Of a stretch of 64,000 nt of DNA, positions 24,526 through 33,491 are shown piece after piece; the stretch's first letter is position 1, and every line of letters starts with the position of its first letter. Where the stretch lies: contig NZ_BCVP01000011.1 in assembly GCF_001591805.1 (NCBI RefSeq), positions 1-64,000 of the forward strand, given 5' to 3'. The translations under genes were made by a program, and so were the position numbers. The notes under the pieces were generated by a model. The model worked only from the letters and a program-made list of their open reading frames with translations. It did no database searches and was not told the DNA's origin. Source of the DNA: Neobacillus novalis NBRC 102450 (GTDB lineage: Bacteria > Bacillota > Bacilli > Bacillales > Cytobacillaceae).

Positions 24526-25443
24526 CTAATGAATATCTTTTTTCTTAAATCTTCCGCCGCGAACCTCGGCAATATCCGCAACGGCTAAAAAGGCACTATC
24601 GTCATTTTCAGTAACGATTTCCTTCAATTTTGCTTCTTCAAGACGATTGATGACACAAAAAATTACTTTTTTATCGTCACCAGAATAGGCACCCTCTCCA
24701 TTGATGTAAGTAACACCGCGCCCAAGTCGATTCATAATCGCATCGCCAATTTGTCTGGCGTTGTCACTTATGATCCATACCGATTTGGATTCATCCAGTC
24801 CTGTAATGGTAACATCAATCGTTTTGTAAGCTACAAAATAAGCAATCAACGAATACATCGCCCTGTCCCATGTGAAAACAAAACCGGCGCAGCCTAGAAT
24901 AAAGAGATTAAAAAACATGATGATTTCCCCGACGGAAAAAGGGAGTTTATTATTAAAAAGAATGGCAAGGATCTCAGTACCATCTAAAGAGCCGCCGTAG
25001 CGAATAACCATACCCACGCCAATCCCGAGTACGATTCCACCGAAAACAGTTGCAAGCAGGATATCTTGGGTAAAGGCTGGAACCGGGTGAAGTAGGGTAG
25101 TACCTATTGAAAGGACTATAATGCCATATAGGGTTGATAAGGCGAAGGTTTTTCCGATTTGTTTGTAACCAATAAAGAAGAAAGGGATATTAAGAATAAA
25201 TAGGAAAATTCCTAGTTTCCAGCCTGTAATATAGGAAAGCATGATAGAAATCCCGGTAATCCCGCCATCAATAACATTATTGGGAACGAGGAATATTTCG
25301 AGTCCTACTGACATCAGCGTGGCACCAATCGTTATTAAAAGTATCCGTAGAAAAAGCTTTCGTTTCGTCAATCTTCGATGCTGGATTTTTGCGATAATTG
25401 CTTCCTGCTTTTCGAGTAAAGTTAATTCTTGTGTTCCTGTCAT
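24526..25443 (-). CDS. YitT family membrane protein with DUF2179 domain
   Basis: 305 residues. A charged N-terminal helix of about 28 residues (EKQEAIIAKIQHRRLTKRK) precedes the membrane domain. The family patterns are EIFLVPNNVIDGGITGISI and RYGGSLDGTEILAILF. The soluble C-terminal DUF2179 domain contains GRGVTYINGEGAYSG. It is a monocistronic gene with an AAAGGGG site before its ATG. It is the longest of the four YitT paralogues here and diverges most at the N-terminus. Function is unknown. Confidence 0.85.
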   Translation of the reverse strand: MTGTQELTLLEKQEAIIAKIQHRRLTKRKLFLRILLITIGATLMSVGLEIFLVPNNVIDGGITGISIMLSYITGWKLGIFLFILNIPFFFIGYKQIGKTFALSTLYGIIVLSIGTTLLHPVPAFTQDILLATVFGGIVLGIGVGMVIRYGGSLDGTEILAILFNNKLPFSVGEIIMFFNLFILGCAGFVFTWDRAMYSLIAYFVAYKTIDVTITGLDESKSVWIISDNARQIGDAIMNRLGRGVTYINGEGAYSGDDKKVIFCVINRLEEAKLKEIVTENDDSAFLAVADIAEVRGGRFKKKDIH

Positions 25444-25568
25444 TATCTTGCCCCTTTCGAATGGTATTCTAACTACAGTATAGCGAATTTTGCCTTTGAT
25501 TTATAATAATATGCTTTATATTCGATAAGAAAAGAAACTGCCTGAATTCAGGCAGCAGGTTTGCTTCA

Positions 25569-25727
25569 TTAACTTGGGTCAACCTCGTCGTATGATAGTG
25601 TGATAACTCTCGTATATTCTCCGTTGTCAATCTCTTTCTCTGAGGCACTTTGCTCTAATTCTTCCTGGTCATCGATACCCGGAGCAAGTGATGGCCGATC
25701 ATTTTGGCTGTCTTTCCTTTTAGGCAA
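25569..25727 (-). CDS. Small acidic protein, 52 aa
   Basis: Reading from a TTG at 25727, with AAAGGAG nine bases upstream, gives a hydrophilic peptide starting MPKRKDSQNDRPS, with an acidic middle (DDQEELEQSASEKE) and the end ITLSYDEVDPS. The frame is open to an ATG at 25796, but that lacks a ribosome site. No domain is recognised and composition suggests disorder. Confidence that it is expressed rests on the good ribosome site. Confidence 0.45.
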   Translation of the reverse strand: MPKRKDSQNDRPSLAPGIDDQEELEQSASEKEIDNGEYTRVITLSYDEVDPS

Positions 25728-25880
25728 TTTTAAACACTCCTTTCCGAGAATATTTTCCCAAAAACTTTGGGTAATATACCGAGTAATTTTTTTCAATAAT
25801 AAAAAGAAGCTACCTCTTTATTGAAGTAACTTCTTAGTAATATTAACAGCTTAGGGGCCAAATTCGCTGGCGGCTATTAT

Positions 25881-26486
25881 TTAGTCCACAATCGGATTTT
25901 TGAAATTGTCCTTAACGGGAATATTGTTCTCTTTTATTTTCTCCTCAATTTGCCATTTGTGATCCGACAGGTAGTCATCGAACTGAAGGGTTACTTTACT
26001 GCCATCCCTATCCTCAAATTTATACTGATATAAACTAGTGGTCCCTTGGTGGTTTCGATAGACAACATCTACTTTGATTATTTCTTCCCATTTATACTCT
26101 TTTTCCTTGATGCTTGTTAAGGAATTATAATGAATTCCAGCTTCATCCAAGTAATAATAATTGGTAAGGCTTAGGACAAAAGCCGGTATCGTGGCAATCA
26201 GTAAAACAGCTATTAGCCATTTAAAAGTACGTCCTTCAAAGCGCTCCCTAAATAGTAAATAAACGGTAAAAATAACCGCGATAAATAACATTCCACACAT
26301 AAAGGTTATATAGGCAGAAAACGGCGTCGAAAAAAACCAATGAGACCGTGAATAGTAAACCAGACTTTGAAACGATGCCACCACCACAAACGGAACAAAC
26401 AAACTGCTTATGTATAAAATAATCGTATAGGCTACTAATTTTACATGATGATCCTCTGATACTTCTCTTCTTTTTAATACTATCAA
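25881..26486 (-). CDS. Membrane protein with C-terminal PH-like domain, hypothetical
   Basis: 201 residues from a TTG start with AAGGGGAG seven bases upstream. Three hydrophobic segments occupy about residues 15-40, 58-82 and 90-110. The C-terminal 85 residues begin YYLDEAGIHYNSLTSIKEKEY, a wording typical of PH-like domains on bacterial membrane proteins, followed by KWEEIIKVDVVY. I do not recognise a named family. It is a single gene. Confidence 0.65.
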   Translation of the reverse strand: MIVLKRREVSEDHHVKLVAYTIILYISSLFVPFVVVASFQSLVYYSRSHWFFSTPFSAYITFMCGMLFIAVIFTVYLLFRERFEGRTFKWLIAVLLIATIPAFVLSLTNYYYLDEAGIHYNSLTSIKEKEYKWEEIIKVDVVYRNHQGTTSLYQYKFEDRDGSKVTLQFDDYLSDHKWQIEEKIKENNIPVKDNFKNPIVD

Positions 26487-26656
26487 AAAAAATCTCCCCT
26501 TATGTTTTAGTTCCCACTCTTTTTATTTTACCTTATAATTTCCAATATTTAAATTATTTTACGAGAATTTTGACAAAATGCTACATAATAAAAATACTAA
26601 TTTTTGTGGAGTTTTACAGATTGGAAAAACTGGTAGGAAAAGAACCGGTTCATAAA

Positions 26657-26686
26657 TACATATCCATTCATTATCTTGGCATACTA
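26657..26686 (+). promoter_or_regulatory. Sigma-G/sigma-F-type promoter of the DUF1657-DUF421 operon
   Basis: TACATA (26657-26662), a 17-base spacer and CATACTA (26680-26686) fit the forespore consensus TGnATA / CATAnTA with one -35 mismatch. The first gene starts about 35 bases downstream of the expected start site. Confidence 0.55.
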
Positions 26687-26726
26687 CTTTTGTATTGAAA
26701 TTTTTTAAAGAAAGAAGGAATTTATA

Positions 26727-26930
26727 ATGACAGTAGGAACTCAAGTAAAACAAGCATTAGCAGGCTTAAAAAGCGCACAAGCAAGCTTTGAAGGCTTTGC
26801 ACTGGCAACAGATAACCAAAATGCTAAACAACTATATCAACAGGCAGCACAGCAAACTCAATCTGTTCTTGACAGCCTAGAACCGCGTATTCAAGAAATA
26901 ATGGCTGAAGAACCACAATACAATCAATAA
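26727..26930 (+). CDS. DUF1657 domain protein, copy 1
   Basis: 67 residues, a small helical protein: VGTQVKQALAGLKSAQASF, AQQTQSVLDSLEPRIQEI and the family ending EEPQYNQ. AGAAGG precedes the ATG. DUF1657 genes are known to me from the spoVA2mob-type forespore operons of heat-resistant Bacillus spores, alongside DUF421 and YhcN-like genes. Here it leads an operon with a second DUF1657 gene and a DUF421 gene, without spoVAC/AD/AE. A spore role is inferred from promoter and context. Confidence 0.8.
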   Translation: MTVGTQVKQALAGLKSAQASFEGFALATDNQNAKQLYQQAAQQTQSVLDSLEPRIQEIMAEEPQYNQ

Positions 26931-27017
26931 TGGCTAAGAATGGGTTGGCGATTCTGCCAACCCATTTTTCATTTTCCAACAAATCTTAAGCAGCACATAA
27001 GAAAGGAGTTCCCCGAT

Positions 27018-27224
27018 GTGACCGTTTCTTCAAATGTAAAACAATGCCTTTCGACCATAAAAGGGATCGAAGCACAGCTATCCTCCCTCGCACTAAATTC
27101 TCTTGATGAGGAAGCAAAGGCCGTTTTCCATGAAACAGCCTTAACAATGGCTGATGTTAAAAAAGACCTTCAATACCGTGTTTTGGAACTTGAACGCCAA
27201 GAACCGCAGTACCAAGGTTCATAA
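27018..27224 (+). CDS. DUF1657 domain protein, copy 2
   Basis: 68 residues from a GTG with AAAGGAG nine bases upstream: MTVSSNVKQCLSTIKGIEAQL, then DVKKDLQYRVLELERQEPQYQGS. It shares the DUF1657 length, helical pattern and QEPQYQ ending with the preceding gene but is clearly diverged. The frame extends to 26940 without a ribosome site, so the GTG is preferred. It lies 20 bases before the DUF421 gene. Confidence 0.8.
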   Translation: MTVSSNVKQCLSTIKGIEAQLSSLALNSLDEEAKAVFHETALTMADVKKDLQYRVLELERQEPQYQGS

Positions 27225-27244
27225 TAATTCTGAGGTGAAAAATA

Positions 27245-28105
27245 ATGCCAGGTTGGTTCTTTATAATAACTCGGTCGTTGATTTTTTTGCTGCTCTTATT
27301 TATTACAACAAAAATACTTGGAAAGAAACAAATCTCAGAGCTTTCTTTCTTTGAGTACGTAGCAGGAATTACAATTGGAAGTATCGCCGGTGAAGTAGTT
27401 ACCGGCCTTGAGTCTAACATGTATCATGGCGCTTTAGCTATTTGTGTATTTGGCTTTATTACTTTCTTGGTAAATTTTTTATCAATAAAAAGCAAAAAGT
27501 TCAGTGATCTCGTTGAAGGTAAAGGGACTGTTGTTATTAAGGACGGAAAAATATTAGAGAATAATCTAAAAAAAGAAAAGTATACCATTGATGAACTCTC
27601 TGCCCTCCTTCGGGCAAAGGATATTTTTCGAGTCGCAGACGTTGAATTTGCCGTTTTGGAACCAAGAGGAAATTTAAGCGCGTTATTAAAAAAAGAAAAC
27701 CGTCCACTTACACCAAAAGATTTACAAATGAAAATGGCGAAAGAAAAGGAACCGCAAACCGTCATTATGGACGGAAATATTATGGATGAACCATTAAGAT
27801 GTTCTGGAAAAGGCAGAGGCTGGCTTTATACAGAATTAGAAAAACAGGGAGTAACGCTAGATAATGTCTTTTTTGGCCAAGTGGATTCATACGGTGAATT
27901 AACCGTTGACCTTTATGATGATAAAATCAAAGTGCCACAGGCAGCACAGCGTCCCCTCTTACTTGCGACACTTAAAAAAACACAAGCCGATCTAGAAATA
28001 TTTTCCCTTTCAACGGATTGTGACCAATCAAAAGCAATGTATAAAAAAAATGCAGCGATTTTTGAGGAGACAATTGAAAAACTGGCCCCTTTTCTTAATG
28101 GATGA
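27245..28105 (+). CDS. DUF421 (YetF-like) membrane protein fused to a C-terminal DUF1657 domain
   Basis: 286 residues. Three membrane segments span the first 80 residues (RSLIFLLLLFITTKILGKKQISELS; FEYVAGITIGSIAGE). The YetF-type soluble domain follows, with KGTVVIKDGKILENNLKKE and a second alpha/beta part. The last 60 residues (LLATLKKTQADLEIFSLSTDC to the end) resemble DUF1657. So all three genes of the operon carry DUF1657-type sequence. B. subtilis YetF-type proteins are membrane-bound with unclear function. Confidence 0.82.
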   Translation: MPGWFFIITRSLIFLLLLFITTKILGKKQISELSFFEYVAGITIGSIAGEVVTGLESNMYHGALAICVFGFITFLVNFLSIKSKKFSDLVEGKGTVVIKDGKILENNLKKEKYTIDELSALLRAKDIFRVADVEFAVLEPRGNLSALLKKENRPLTPKDLQMKMAKEKEPQTVIMDGNIMDEPLRCSGKGRGWLYTELEKQGVTLDNVFFGQVDSYGELTVDLYDDKIKVPQAAQRPLLLATLKKTQADLEIFSLSTDCDQSKAMYKKNAAIFEETIEKLAPFLNG

Positions 28106-28108
28106 TGT

Positions 28109-28150
28109 AAAAATCCTTATCAACTTAGGCTGATAAGGATTTACGTTTTT
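28109..28150. terminator. Bidirectional terminator after the DUF421 gene
   Basis: AAATCCTTATCA/TGATAAGGATTT stem followed by ACGTTTTTT; it also closes the convergent transporter gene. Confidence 0.85.
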
Positions 28151-29136
28151 TAAGAGTTTATTGTATTATCGGTTGTGGTTAATGAAATAGAAGCAGTACT
28201 GCTTTTGTTTGATAAATAGCTGTGCAGCACCATACCAAGCATAACTAATACCATCCCGCTCCATGATAACCCATTTGGGAATAAGGAATTCAAAAGTAAC
28301 AATTCGCCGATAACTGCGAATAAAACCTCCATCGATTGAGTAGCTTCAACGGCAGCTAATTTTTGCATATCCCCTCTCACAAGATCTGTGGCATGAAAGA
28401 ATAGAATCGTTGCGATGACACCAGACGAAATGGCAACCAAGCTGGATTGTATCGTTTGTCCGATGCTGGGTGGTCCAGCAGTTCGTAAACCATACACGGA
28501 TAGAACCAGCCAAAAAGGCATGCTCGCCAGCGTCATTCCTAATACACGTTGGAAAACATCAAGGCGCCCCCCGCACACATCCATCATTTTACGATTTCCA
28601 AGCGGGTAAGCAAAGGAGGCTAGGATAACAGGAAGCACACCCAAAGAAATTGCCGCAATGGATAAATGATTGGCCTGCTGCAGCTGCATTAAGATGATCC
28701 CCAGCAAAATGATGGATGACATCGCCATTCCTTTAAAAGGAATTTTTCCTTTCATTTGAATCGGACCCTTTTCAGTCATAACCTGTTCGTAAAAGAGCGG
28801 CGCAAGCAATGATCCAGAGATAATCGTAATTTGCCATGTAGCCGCGATTAACCACCCAGGTGCATAGGACGCAGAAAAACAAATCGGTGCATAGAACAAG
28901 CCAAAGCCAATCGAACTCCATAACAGCCATGTAAAAGGACGGCTTTTCATTTCTTTAAGCAATGGTGTAAAGTTTTTTCTTGCGATTACGATAATAAGCA
29001 GAAAGGGTACCATAAAGAAATAGCGTAGAGATGCGCTCCATATCCAGCTGCCGCCTGCTAAATCCATCGATCTGTTTAAAATAAACGTAAAGGCAAAAAA
29101 GAAAGCAGCAAAGATGCCTAATATTATCGGCCGCAT
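28150..29136 (-). CDS. DMT-superfamily efflux transporter (multidrug resistance efflux family)
   Basis: 328 residues with about ten membrane segments in two similar halves. It starts MRPIILGIFAAFFFAFTFILN and contains the EamA/EmrE-like patterns SASLRYFFMVPFLL and VEATQSMEVLFAVIGELLLL. The substrate is not predictable. AGAAGGGG precedes the ATG. It is followed on the same strand by a terminator shared with the DUF421 gene, and preceded by a separately terminated MFS gene. Confidence 0.75.
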   Translation of the reverse strand: MRPIILGIFAAFFFAFTFILNRSMDLAGGSWIWSASLRYFFMVPFLLIIVIARKNFTPLLKEMKSRPFTWLLWSSIGFGLFYAPICFSASYAPGWLIAATWQITIISGSLLAPLFYEQVMTEKGPIQMKGKIPFKGMAMSSIILLGIILMQLQQANHLSIAAISLGVLPVILASFAYPLGNRKMMDVCGGRLDVFQRVLGMTLASMPFWLVLSVYGLRTAGPPSIGQTIQSSLVAISSGVIATILFFHATDLVRGDMQKLAAVEATQSMEVLFAVIGELLLLNSLFPNGLSWSGMVLVMLGMVLHSYLSNKSSTASISLTTTDNTINS

Positions 29137-29180
29137 TAAACAATCCCCTTCTTACTATGAATATAGTGTTATTTTCTATG

Positions 29181-29210
29181 AAAAAAGGGAAACCATCAAG
29201 TAGTTTCCCG
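29181..29210 (-). terminator. Terminator of the MFS transporter gene
   Basis: Minus-strand GGGAAAC/GTTTCCC hairpin followed by six T. Confidence 0.8.
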
Positions 29211-29217
29211 CTAAAAA

Positions 29218-30447
29218 TTAATTTCTTTCCATATTGGACTCACCAAAAAGATACCTACTGCCCCTTAGAGCAATAAAAAAGGAGCAAATGAACAGGGCAG
29301 CTGCAACCTTAAATGTCGTTCGTACTCCAAATTCATCAGTAATCCAGCCCATCACGAGCGAAGAAATCCCAAATGCAGCAAAAACAAGAGTTCCCCGGGC
29401 AGAATAGACTTTGGCAAGCAGCTGTTCCCTGGCGCTTTTTTGAATAATTGTTGTCTCGGCAACATCACGGGCCATTTGCGGCAGACCAAACAAAAAGGAG
29501 ACGAAAAGAGCAAACCAAGGAATCGATGTCATGCCAAACATAAAGGTGATGGCAATTAAACTAAAGGTGGACCAAAGAATTGTTTTTCCTAAATTCCTTT
29601 CTATTAAGTGGGAAAAACGATAAATTAGCAGCCCGGCAAAAAGCATTCCGGCAAAAAAAGAGCCATTAATAAACCCCCACCAGTCCTCCCCTTTATTTAA
29701 TGCTTCGGAAACATAAACAAACAAAATGGCTGCAATCCATACCCCGTTTGCAAAGGTTTCAAGAATATTCATATAGCTGACAGTCCGAAGCTGTTTAGAT
29801 TTCCAAATGATTCCCCAGCCCTCTTTCAAGGCTTCCAAACGCGTTTGGTTTTCTTGAGCTTGGATGTGTACAGTTTGTTCAATTCCCCCCATTAAAGCCG
29901 TTGAAATGAAATATAAGCTAAAGGTTAACCAAAGAATATTACCTGCTCCCATGGATACTAACAGAATACTGCCGATTGGCCAGGCAATCAGTTGGACAAT
30001 CTGATCGGATATTGACAGTAAACTATTCGTTTTCACGAGTTTACCCTCTTCCACCAGACTTGGTACAAGTGCATTTCGGGCAGGTGAAGCCCAGCCATCT
30101 AAAAAAGAAATAAGACATATGAACAAATAGACCCAAAATAAGCCTCCCGTTTTAATCGTGGCAGCACTTATAGTCAATAAAAGCAGCAAAATGGTCTTAC
30201 CACTTTGTGAATAAAACAGGATTGACTTGAGTCTGTATTTATTAATCACCAATGGTGCCAATAAACCGCTTATCAAAGCGGAAATCGTATTAAAAAACGG
30301 AACAAGTGACATATAGGTAACAGAACCGGTCGCATCAAAAATCAACTTAATTAAACAGACTATAAATAAGATATCTCCCAAGTTGGCAAACATTTGCCCA
30401 AACCAAAGAAACCGGAAAGAAGTCTGTTTTCCGACAATATTTGACAT
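29218..30447 (-). CDS. MFS transporter (EntS/macrolide-efflux-like)
   Basis: 409 residues with about twelve membrane segments. Typical features are FLWFGQMFANLGDILFIV at the N-terminus, the cytoplasmic loop FLDGWASPARNALVPSLVE after segment four and a second repeat beginning near residue 215. The wording matches the MFS_3/MefA-like drug-proton antiporters, so efflux is likely, but no substrate can be assigned. GAGGGTG lies before the ATG. It is a single gene with its own terminator. Confidence 0.78.
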   Translation of the reverse strand: MSNIVGKQTSFRFLWFGQMFANLGDILFIVCLIKLIFDATGSVTYMSLVPFFNTISALISGLLAPLVINKYRLKSILFYSQSGKTILLLLLTISAATIKTGGLFWVYLFICLISFLDGWASPARNALVPSLVEEGKLVKTNSLLSISDQIVQLIAWPIGSILLVSMGAGNILWLTFSLYFISTALMGGIEQTVHIQAQENQTRLEALKEGWGIIWKSKQLRTVSYMNILETFANGVWIAAILFVYVSEALNKGEDWWGFINGSFFAGMLFAGLLIYRFSHLIERNLGKTILWSTFSLIAITFMFGMTSIPWFALFVSFLFGLPQMARDVAETTIIQKSAREQLLAKVYSARGTLVFAAFGISSLVMGWITDEFGVRTTFKVAAALFICSFFIALRGSRYLFGESNMERN

Positions 30448-30628
30448 AAAACACCCTCACTTTTTATTCAATTGATATGGATAAAAGTAAAGGATTTTAC
30501 ATCGGATTGCCTCCCGTTCATAACGCCTAATTCTCTCTCTATTATAGCAAATCTTCGGATAAATCGGGAAACAATAATCTTAATTTGCAATAAAAAACTT
30601 GCACATAAATTAGATGTGCAAGCTTTTT

Positions 30629-31444
30629 TTATTGCGGGCTCGGTCTGTGAAACAGTCCCATCACTTCAATGGTTTCAGTAATGTTGACGAATGCGGCTGG
30701 ATCTACTTCCGTAATTAGGTTTTTTACCTCATTCAATTCATACCTCGAAATGACTGTAACCAAAACATTTCGTTTATCATTTGAATAGCCGCCGACTCCG
30801 TCTAGAATCGTCAAGCCCCGATACAAATTGGTCAGTAAATGGGCTCTCATTTCTTGACCTTTTTCTGTAATGATCATTATCGTTAATTTTGCATGATCCG
30901 TATAAATGGCATCCACTACTTTTCCGGTGACAAAGATGGATACTAACGTATTTAGCGCGGAATCCCAATCAAACAAAAATCCACTTATAACAATGACAAC
31001 TGCATTCATCCCTGATAACAGCACACCGATGGGAAAGTCCTTTTTCCTCGCAACAATCATACCAATAACATCGAATCCTCCTGTTGACCCCGAAGAACGG
31101 AAGACAATTCCTACCCCCAGACCTGTTAAAGCGCCGCCAAATATCGAGGAAAGAATCGAGTCTTTCGCGATTGGAAATACTGGTACTAAATAAAGTCCCA
31201 AGGAAATGATTGCTACCGAGAAGATAGAATTCATGATGAATTTTTTTCCAAGCATTTTATAACCGATAATCAATAAAGGAAGGTTCAATATCAAATTGGC
31301 CAAGCCTGTATTTAGAGGGGAAATCATCCCCAAAACCATTGATATTCCGCTCAAGCCGCTGCTTAACACCTCGTGAGGAATTAAGAATAGGTTAAAGGCG
31401 ATCACAATAATAAGAGAACCTGTAATTATTCCCAGAAACCGCAT
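30629..31444 (-). CDS. YitT family membrane protein with DUF2179 domain
   Basis: About 271 residues. Family patterns: FNLFLIPHEVLSSGLSGISMV at the first repeat, RSSGSTGGFDVIGMIVARKK at the second and the DUF2179 part YRGLTILDGVGGYSND. The frame opens 21 codons upstream at 31507, but GGAGG lies ten bases before the ATG at 31444. This paralogue is most like the one at 366-1187, sharing DHAKLTI and KVVDAIYT-type wording. Function is unknown. Confidence 0.85.
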   Translation of the reverse strand: MRFLGIITGSLIIVIAFNLFLIPHEVLSSGLSGISMVLGMISPLNTGLANLILNLPLLIIGYKMLGKKFIMNSIFSVAIISLGLYLVPVFPIAKDSILSSIFGGALTGLGVGIVFRSSGSTGGFDVIGMIVARKKDFPIGVLLSGMNAVVIVISGFLFDWDSALNTLVSIFVTGKVVDAIYTDHAKLTIMIITEKGQEMRAHLLTNLYRGLTILDGVGGYSNDKRNVLVTVISRYELNEVKNLITEVDPAAFVNITETIEVMGLFHRPSPQ

Positions 31445-31554
31445 TTTTATGTTTCCTCCCATACCTGAACTAATATAGTTTAAAATCATACCGATTCTCT
31501 CATCCAATGTAAATTGATAGTTTTTTCACAATAGTAATTAATTGTCTGTTGATA

Positions 31555-31582
31555 TTGACAATAATAAAAGATTAATTATACT
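31555..31582 (+). promoter_or_regulatory. Sigma-A promoter of the lysine riboswitch/permease transcript
   Basis: TTGACA (31555-31560), 16-base spacer, TATACT (31577-31582). Transcription would start near 31590, about 35 bases before the aptamer. Confidence 0.7.
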
Positions 31583-31623
31583 TTAGTAATATAATAAACT
31601 TCATAAAAAAAATCCTCATCAAA

Positions 31624-31875
31624 CCGATGAGGTAGAGGTCGCGGTTTTTATCAGTAAAGCGGACGAGATGGAAGAGACATCTCTGACTCCGTTTGAAAGG
31701 AAAAGCTGCCGAAGTGTGTTTTTCATCTCTAGAAAAGCATGCTGGGGCTGTCTCCAAATAGGAACAGAACTGTCACGTGAGGCTTTACCAGCCCAGCGTG
31801 TTGAGCTATCTTTCGGAAGGTATGATGCGGGGTATTAACAATGCCATCGATTCTACTTCGATGGCATTTTTTATT
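31624..31875 (+). ncRNA. Lysine riboswitch (L box) with terminator
   Basis: The aptamer holds L-box signatures in order: GATGAGGTAGAGGTCGCGG at 31626, TATCAGTAAAGCGGACGAG, GAAAGGAAAAGCTGCCGAAG near 31695, GGGGCTGTC near 31744 and ACTGTCACGTGAGGC near 31769. P1 closes by pairing CCGATGAGGTAG (31624-31635) with CTATCTTTCGG (31806-31816). A strong terminator AATGCCATCGA/TCGATGGCATT plus T-run follows at 31840-31875. The downstream gene is a lysine-type permease, so lysine should turn it off by termination. A small hairpin CCTCATC/GATGAGG at 31614-31632 can compete with P1. Confidence 0.9.
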
Positions 31876-31922
31876 CCAAACTCCTTCTCGTCCACAAAAT
31901 AAGTATAAAAGGAGTCATGACA

Positions 31923-33404
31923 ATGCAATCAGCACGAGTATTAAAAGATAATGAATATACTAGTGAAATATCAGCAAAAAAGGAACCATCTGAATTAAAA
32001 CGCAGTTTAAAATCGCGCCACCTTACAATGATTTCACTGGGCGGAACAATCGGTACAGGCCTTTTCCTTGCAAGTGGCGGTGCTATCCATCAAGCTGGTC
32101 CGGGCGGTGCCCTGCTATCGTACTTTATCATTGGTATCATGGTTTACTTCTTAATGACAAGTTTAGCAGAAATGGGTGCCTATATGCCTGTAGCCGGAAG
32201 CTTTAGCACATATGCCTCTAAGTTTGTTGATCCTTCTCTTGGTTTTGCTCTCGGGTGGAATTACTGGTTTAACTGGGCGATTACGATTGCCGCTGAATTA
32301 GCCGCAGTGACGATGATTATGAAATTCTGGTTTCCCCATACGCCCTCAATTGTATGGAGCGCCGTGTTCTTAGCTATTATGTTTCTTTTAAATTATCTTT
32401 CTGTGAAAGGGTTTGGGGAAGCTGAATATTGGTTCTCTCTGATTAAAGTCGTTACGGTTGTTATCTTTATTATTATTGGTACGTTGATGATTTTTGGTAT
32501 TATGGGCGATCACGTTATCGGCCTTAAAAATTTCACAATCGGCGATGCCCCATTCCACGGGGGCTTTATGGCCATGCTTGGAATCTTCATGGCCGCAGGC
32601 TTCTCCTTTCAAGGAACAGAGCTTCTTGGTATTGCAGCGGGTGAAACTGACAATCCGGCAAAAGCTATTCCACGTGCCGTCAAACAAGTTTTTTGGCGGA
32701 TCCTTTTATTCTATATATTGGCCATTCTAGTTATTGGGCTTATCATTCCTTATACAAATGGTAATTTGGCCGTTGAGAGTGTCAGGGTCAGCCCGTTTAC
32801 ACTTGTTTTTCAAAAAGCTGGAATCGCCTTCGCCGCTTCTGTCATGAATGCCATTATCTTAACTGCGGTATTATCTGCAGGCAATTCCGGGATGTATGCC
32901 TCGACAAGGATGCTATGGGATTTGGCCCGACAAGGTAAAGCTCCAAGATTCCTGGGTAAATTAAACAAGAATGGTGTTCCGGTTAATGCTCTAATCGCTA
33001 CATCTTTAGTGGGTACCCTAGCCTTCCTTGCTTCCCTTTTCGGAGATGGGAAAGTATACAATTGGCTGTTAAACGCTTCAGGTATGTCCGGCTTTATTGC
33101 GTGGCTTGGAATCGCGGTTTGTCATTATCGTTTCCGAAAAGCGTTTGCCGCACAGGGTAAGGATCTTAGTTTGTTACCATATAAATCCAAGTTCTTCCCT
33201 TTTGGTCCGATATTCGCCTTTTCTGTCTGTGGATTTGTGGTTTTAGGGCAAAACTATTCAGCCTTCATTGGCGGCCATATCGACTGGAACGGTGTGCTGG
33301 TATCCTATATTGGCCTGCCTCTATTCGTAATATTATGGCTAGGTTATAAGTTCACGAAAAAGACCAAGGTTATTCCATTAGAGAATTGTGATTTAACAAA
33401 TTAA
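31923..33404 (+). CDS. lysP: Lysine-specific APC-family permease
   Basis: About 493 residues with twelve membrane segments of the amino acid-polyamine-organocation superfamily. Family wording: RHLTMISLGGTIGTGLFLASG at the first helix, AEMGAYMPVAGSFSTYASKFV, and GFSFQGTELLGIAAGETDNP at helix six. The lysine riboswitch directly upstream supports lysine as substrate, as for the L-box permease YvsH of B. subtilis. AAGGAG lies eight bases before the ATG at 31923, preferred over the ATG at 31917. Confidence 0.9.
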   Translation: MQSARVLKDNEYTSEISAKKEPSELKRSLKSRHLTMISLGGTIGTGLFLASGGAIHQAGPGGALLSYFIIGIMVYFLMTSLAEMGAYMPVAGSFSTYASKFVDPSLGFALGWNYWFNWAITIAAELAAVTMIMKFWFPHTPSIVWSAVFLAIMFLLNYLSVKGFGEAEYWFSLIKVVTVVIFIIIGTLMIFGIMGDHVIGLKNFTIGDAPFHGGFMAMLGIFMAAGFSFQGTELLGIAAGETDNPAKAIPRAVKQVFWRILLFYILAILVIGLIIPYTNGNLAVESVRVSPFTLVFQKAGIAFAASVMNAIILTAVLSAGNSGMYASTRMLWDLARQGKAPRFLGKLNKNGVPVNALIATSLVGTLAFLASLFGDGKVYNWLLNASGMSGFIAWLGIAVCHYRFRKAFAAQGKDLSLLPYKSKFFPFGPIFAFSVCGFVVLGQNYSAFIGGHIDWNGVLVSYIGLPLFVILWLGYKFTKKTKVIPLENCDLTN

Positions 33405-33412
33405 CTATTTTT

Positions 33413-33443
33413 GAAAAAGCACGCGAAATTGCGTGTTTTTTTT
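33413..33443 (+). terminator. Terminator of lysP
   Basis: GCACGC/GCGTGT hairpin followed by eight T. Confidence 0.75.
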
Positions 33444-33453
33444 ATAAAATTAA

Positions 33454-33490
33454 GAAAAAAAAGGCACTATCCCTAAATTTCGGATAATGC
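33454..33490 (-). terminator. Terminator of the DUF2089/SHOCT cluster
   Basis: Minus-strand GCATTATCC/GGGATAGTGC hairpin followed by eight T, next to the last stop codon. Confidence 0.75.
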
Positions 33491-33491
33491 T

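Noticed and set aside
31572..31757. Minus-strand 61-aa open frame before lysP
   Set aside because: It lies inside the lysine riboswitch and its promoter on the opposite strand, has no ribosome site and resembles no protein.
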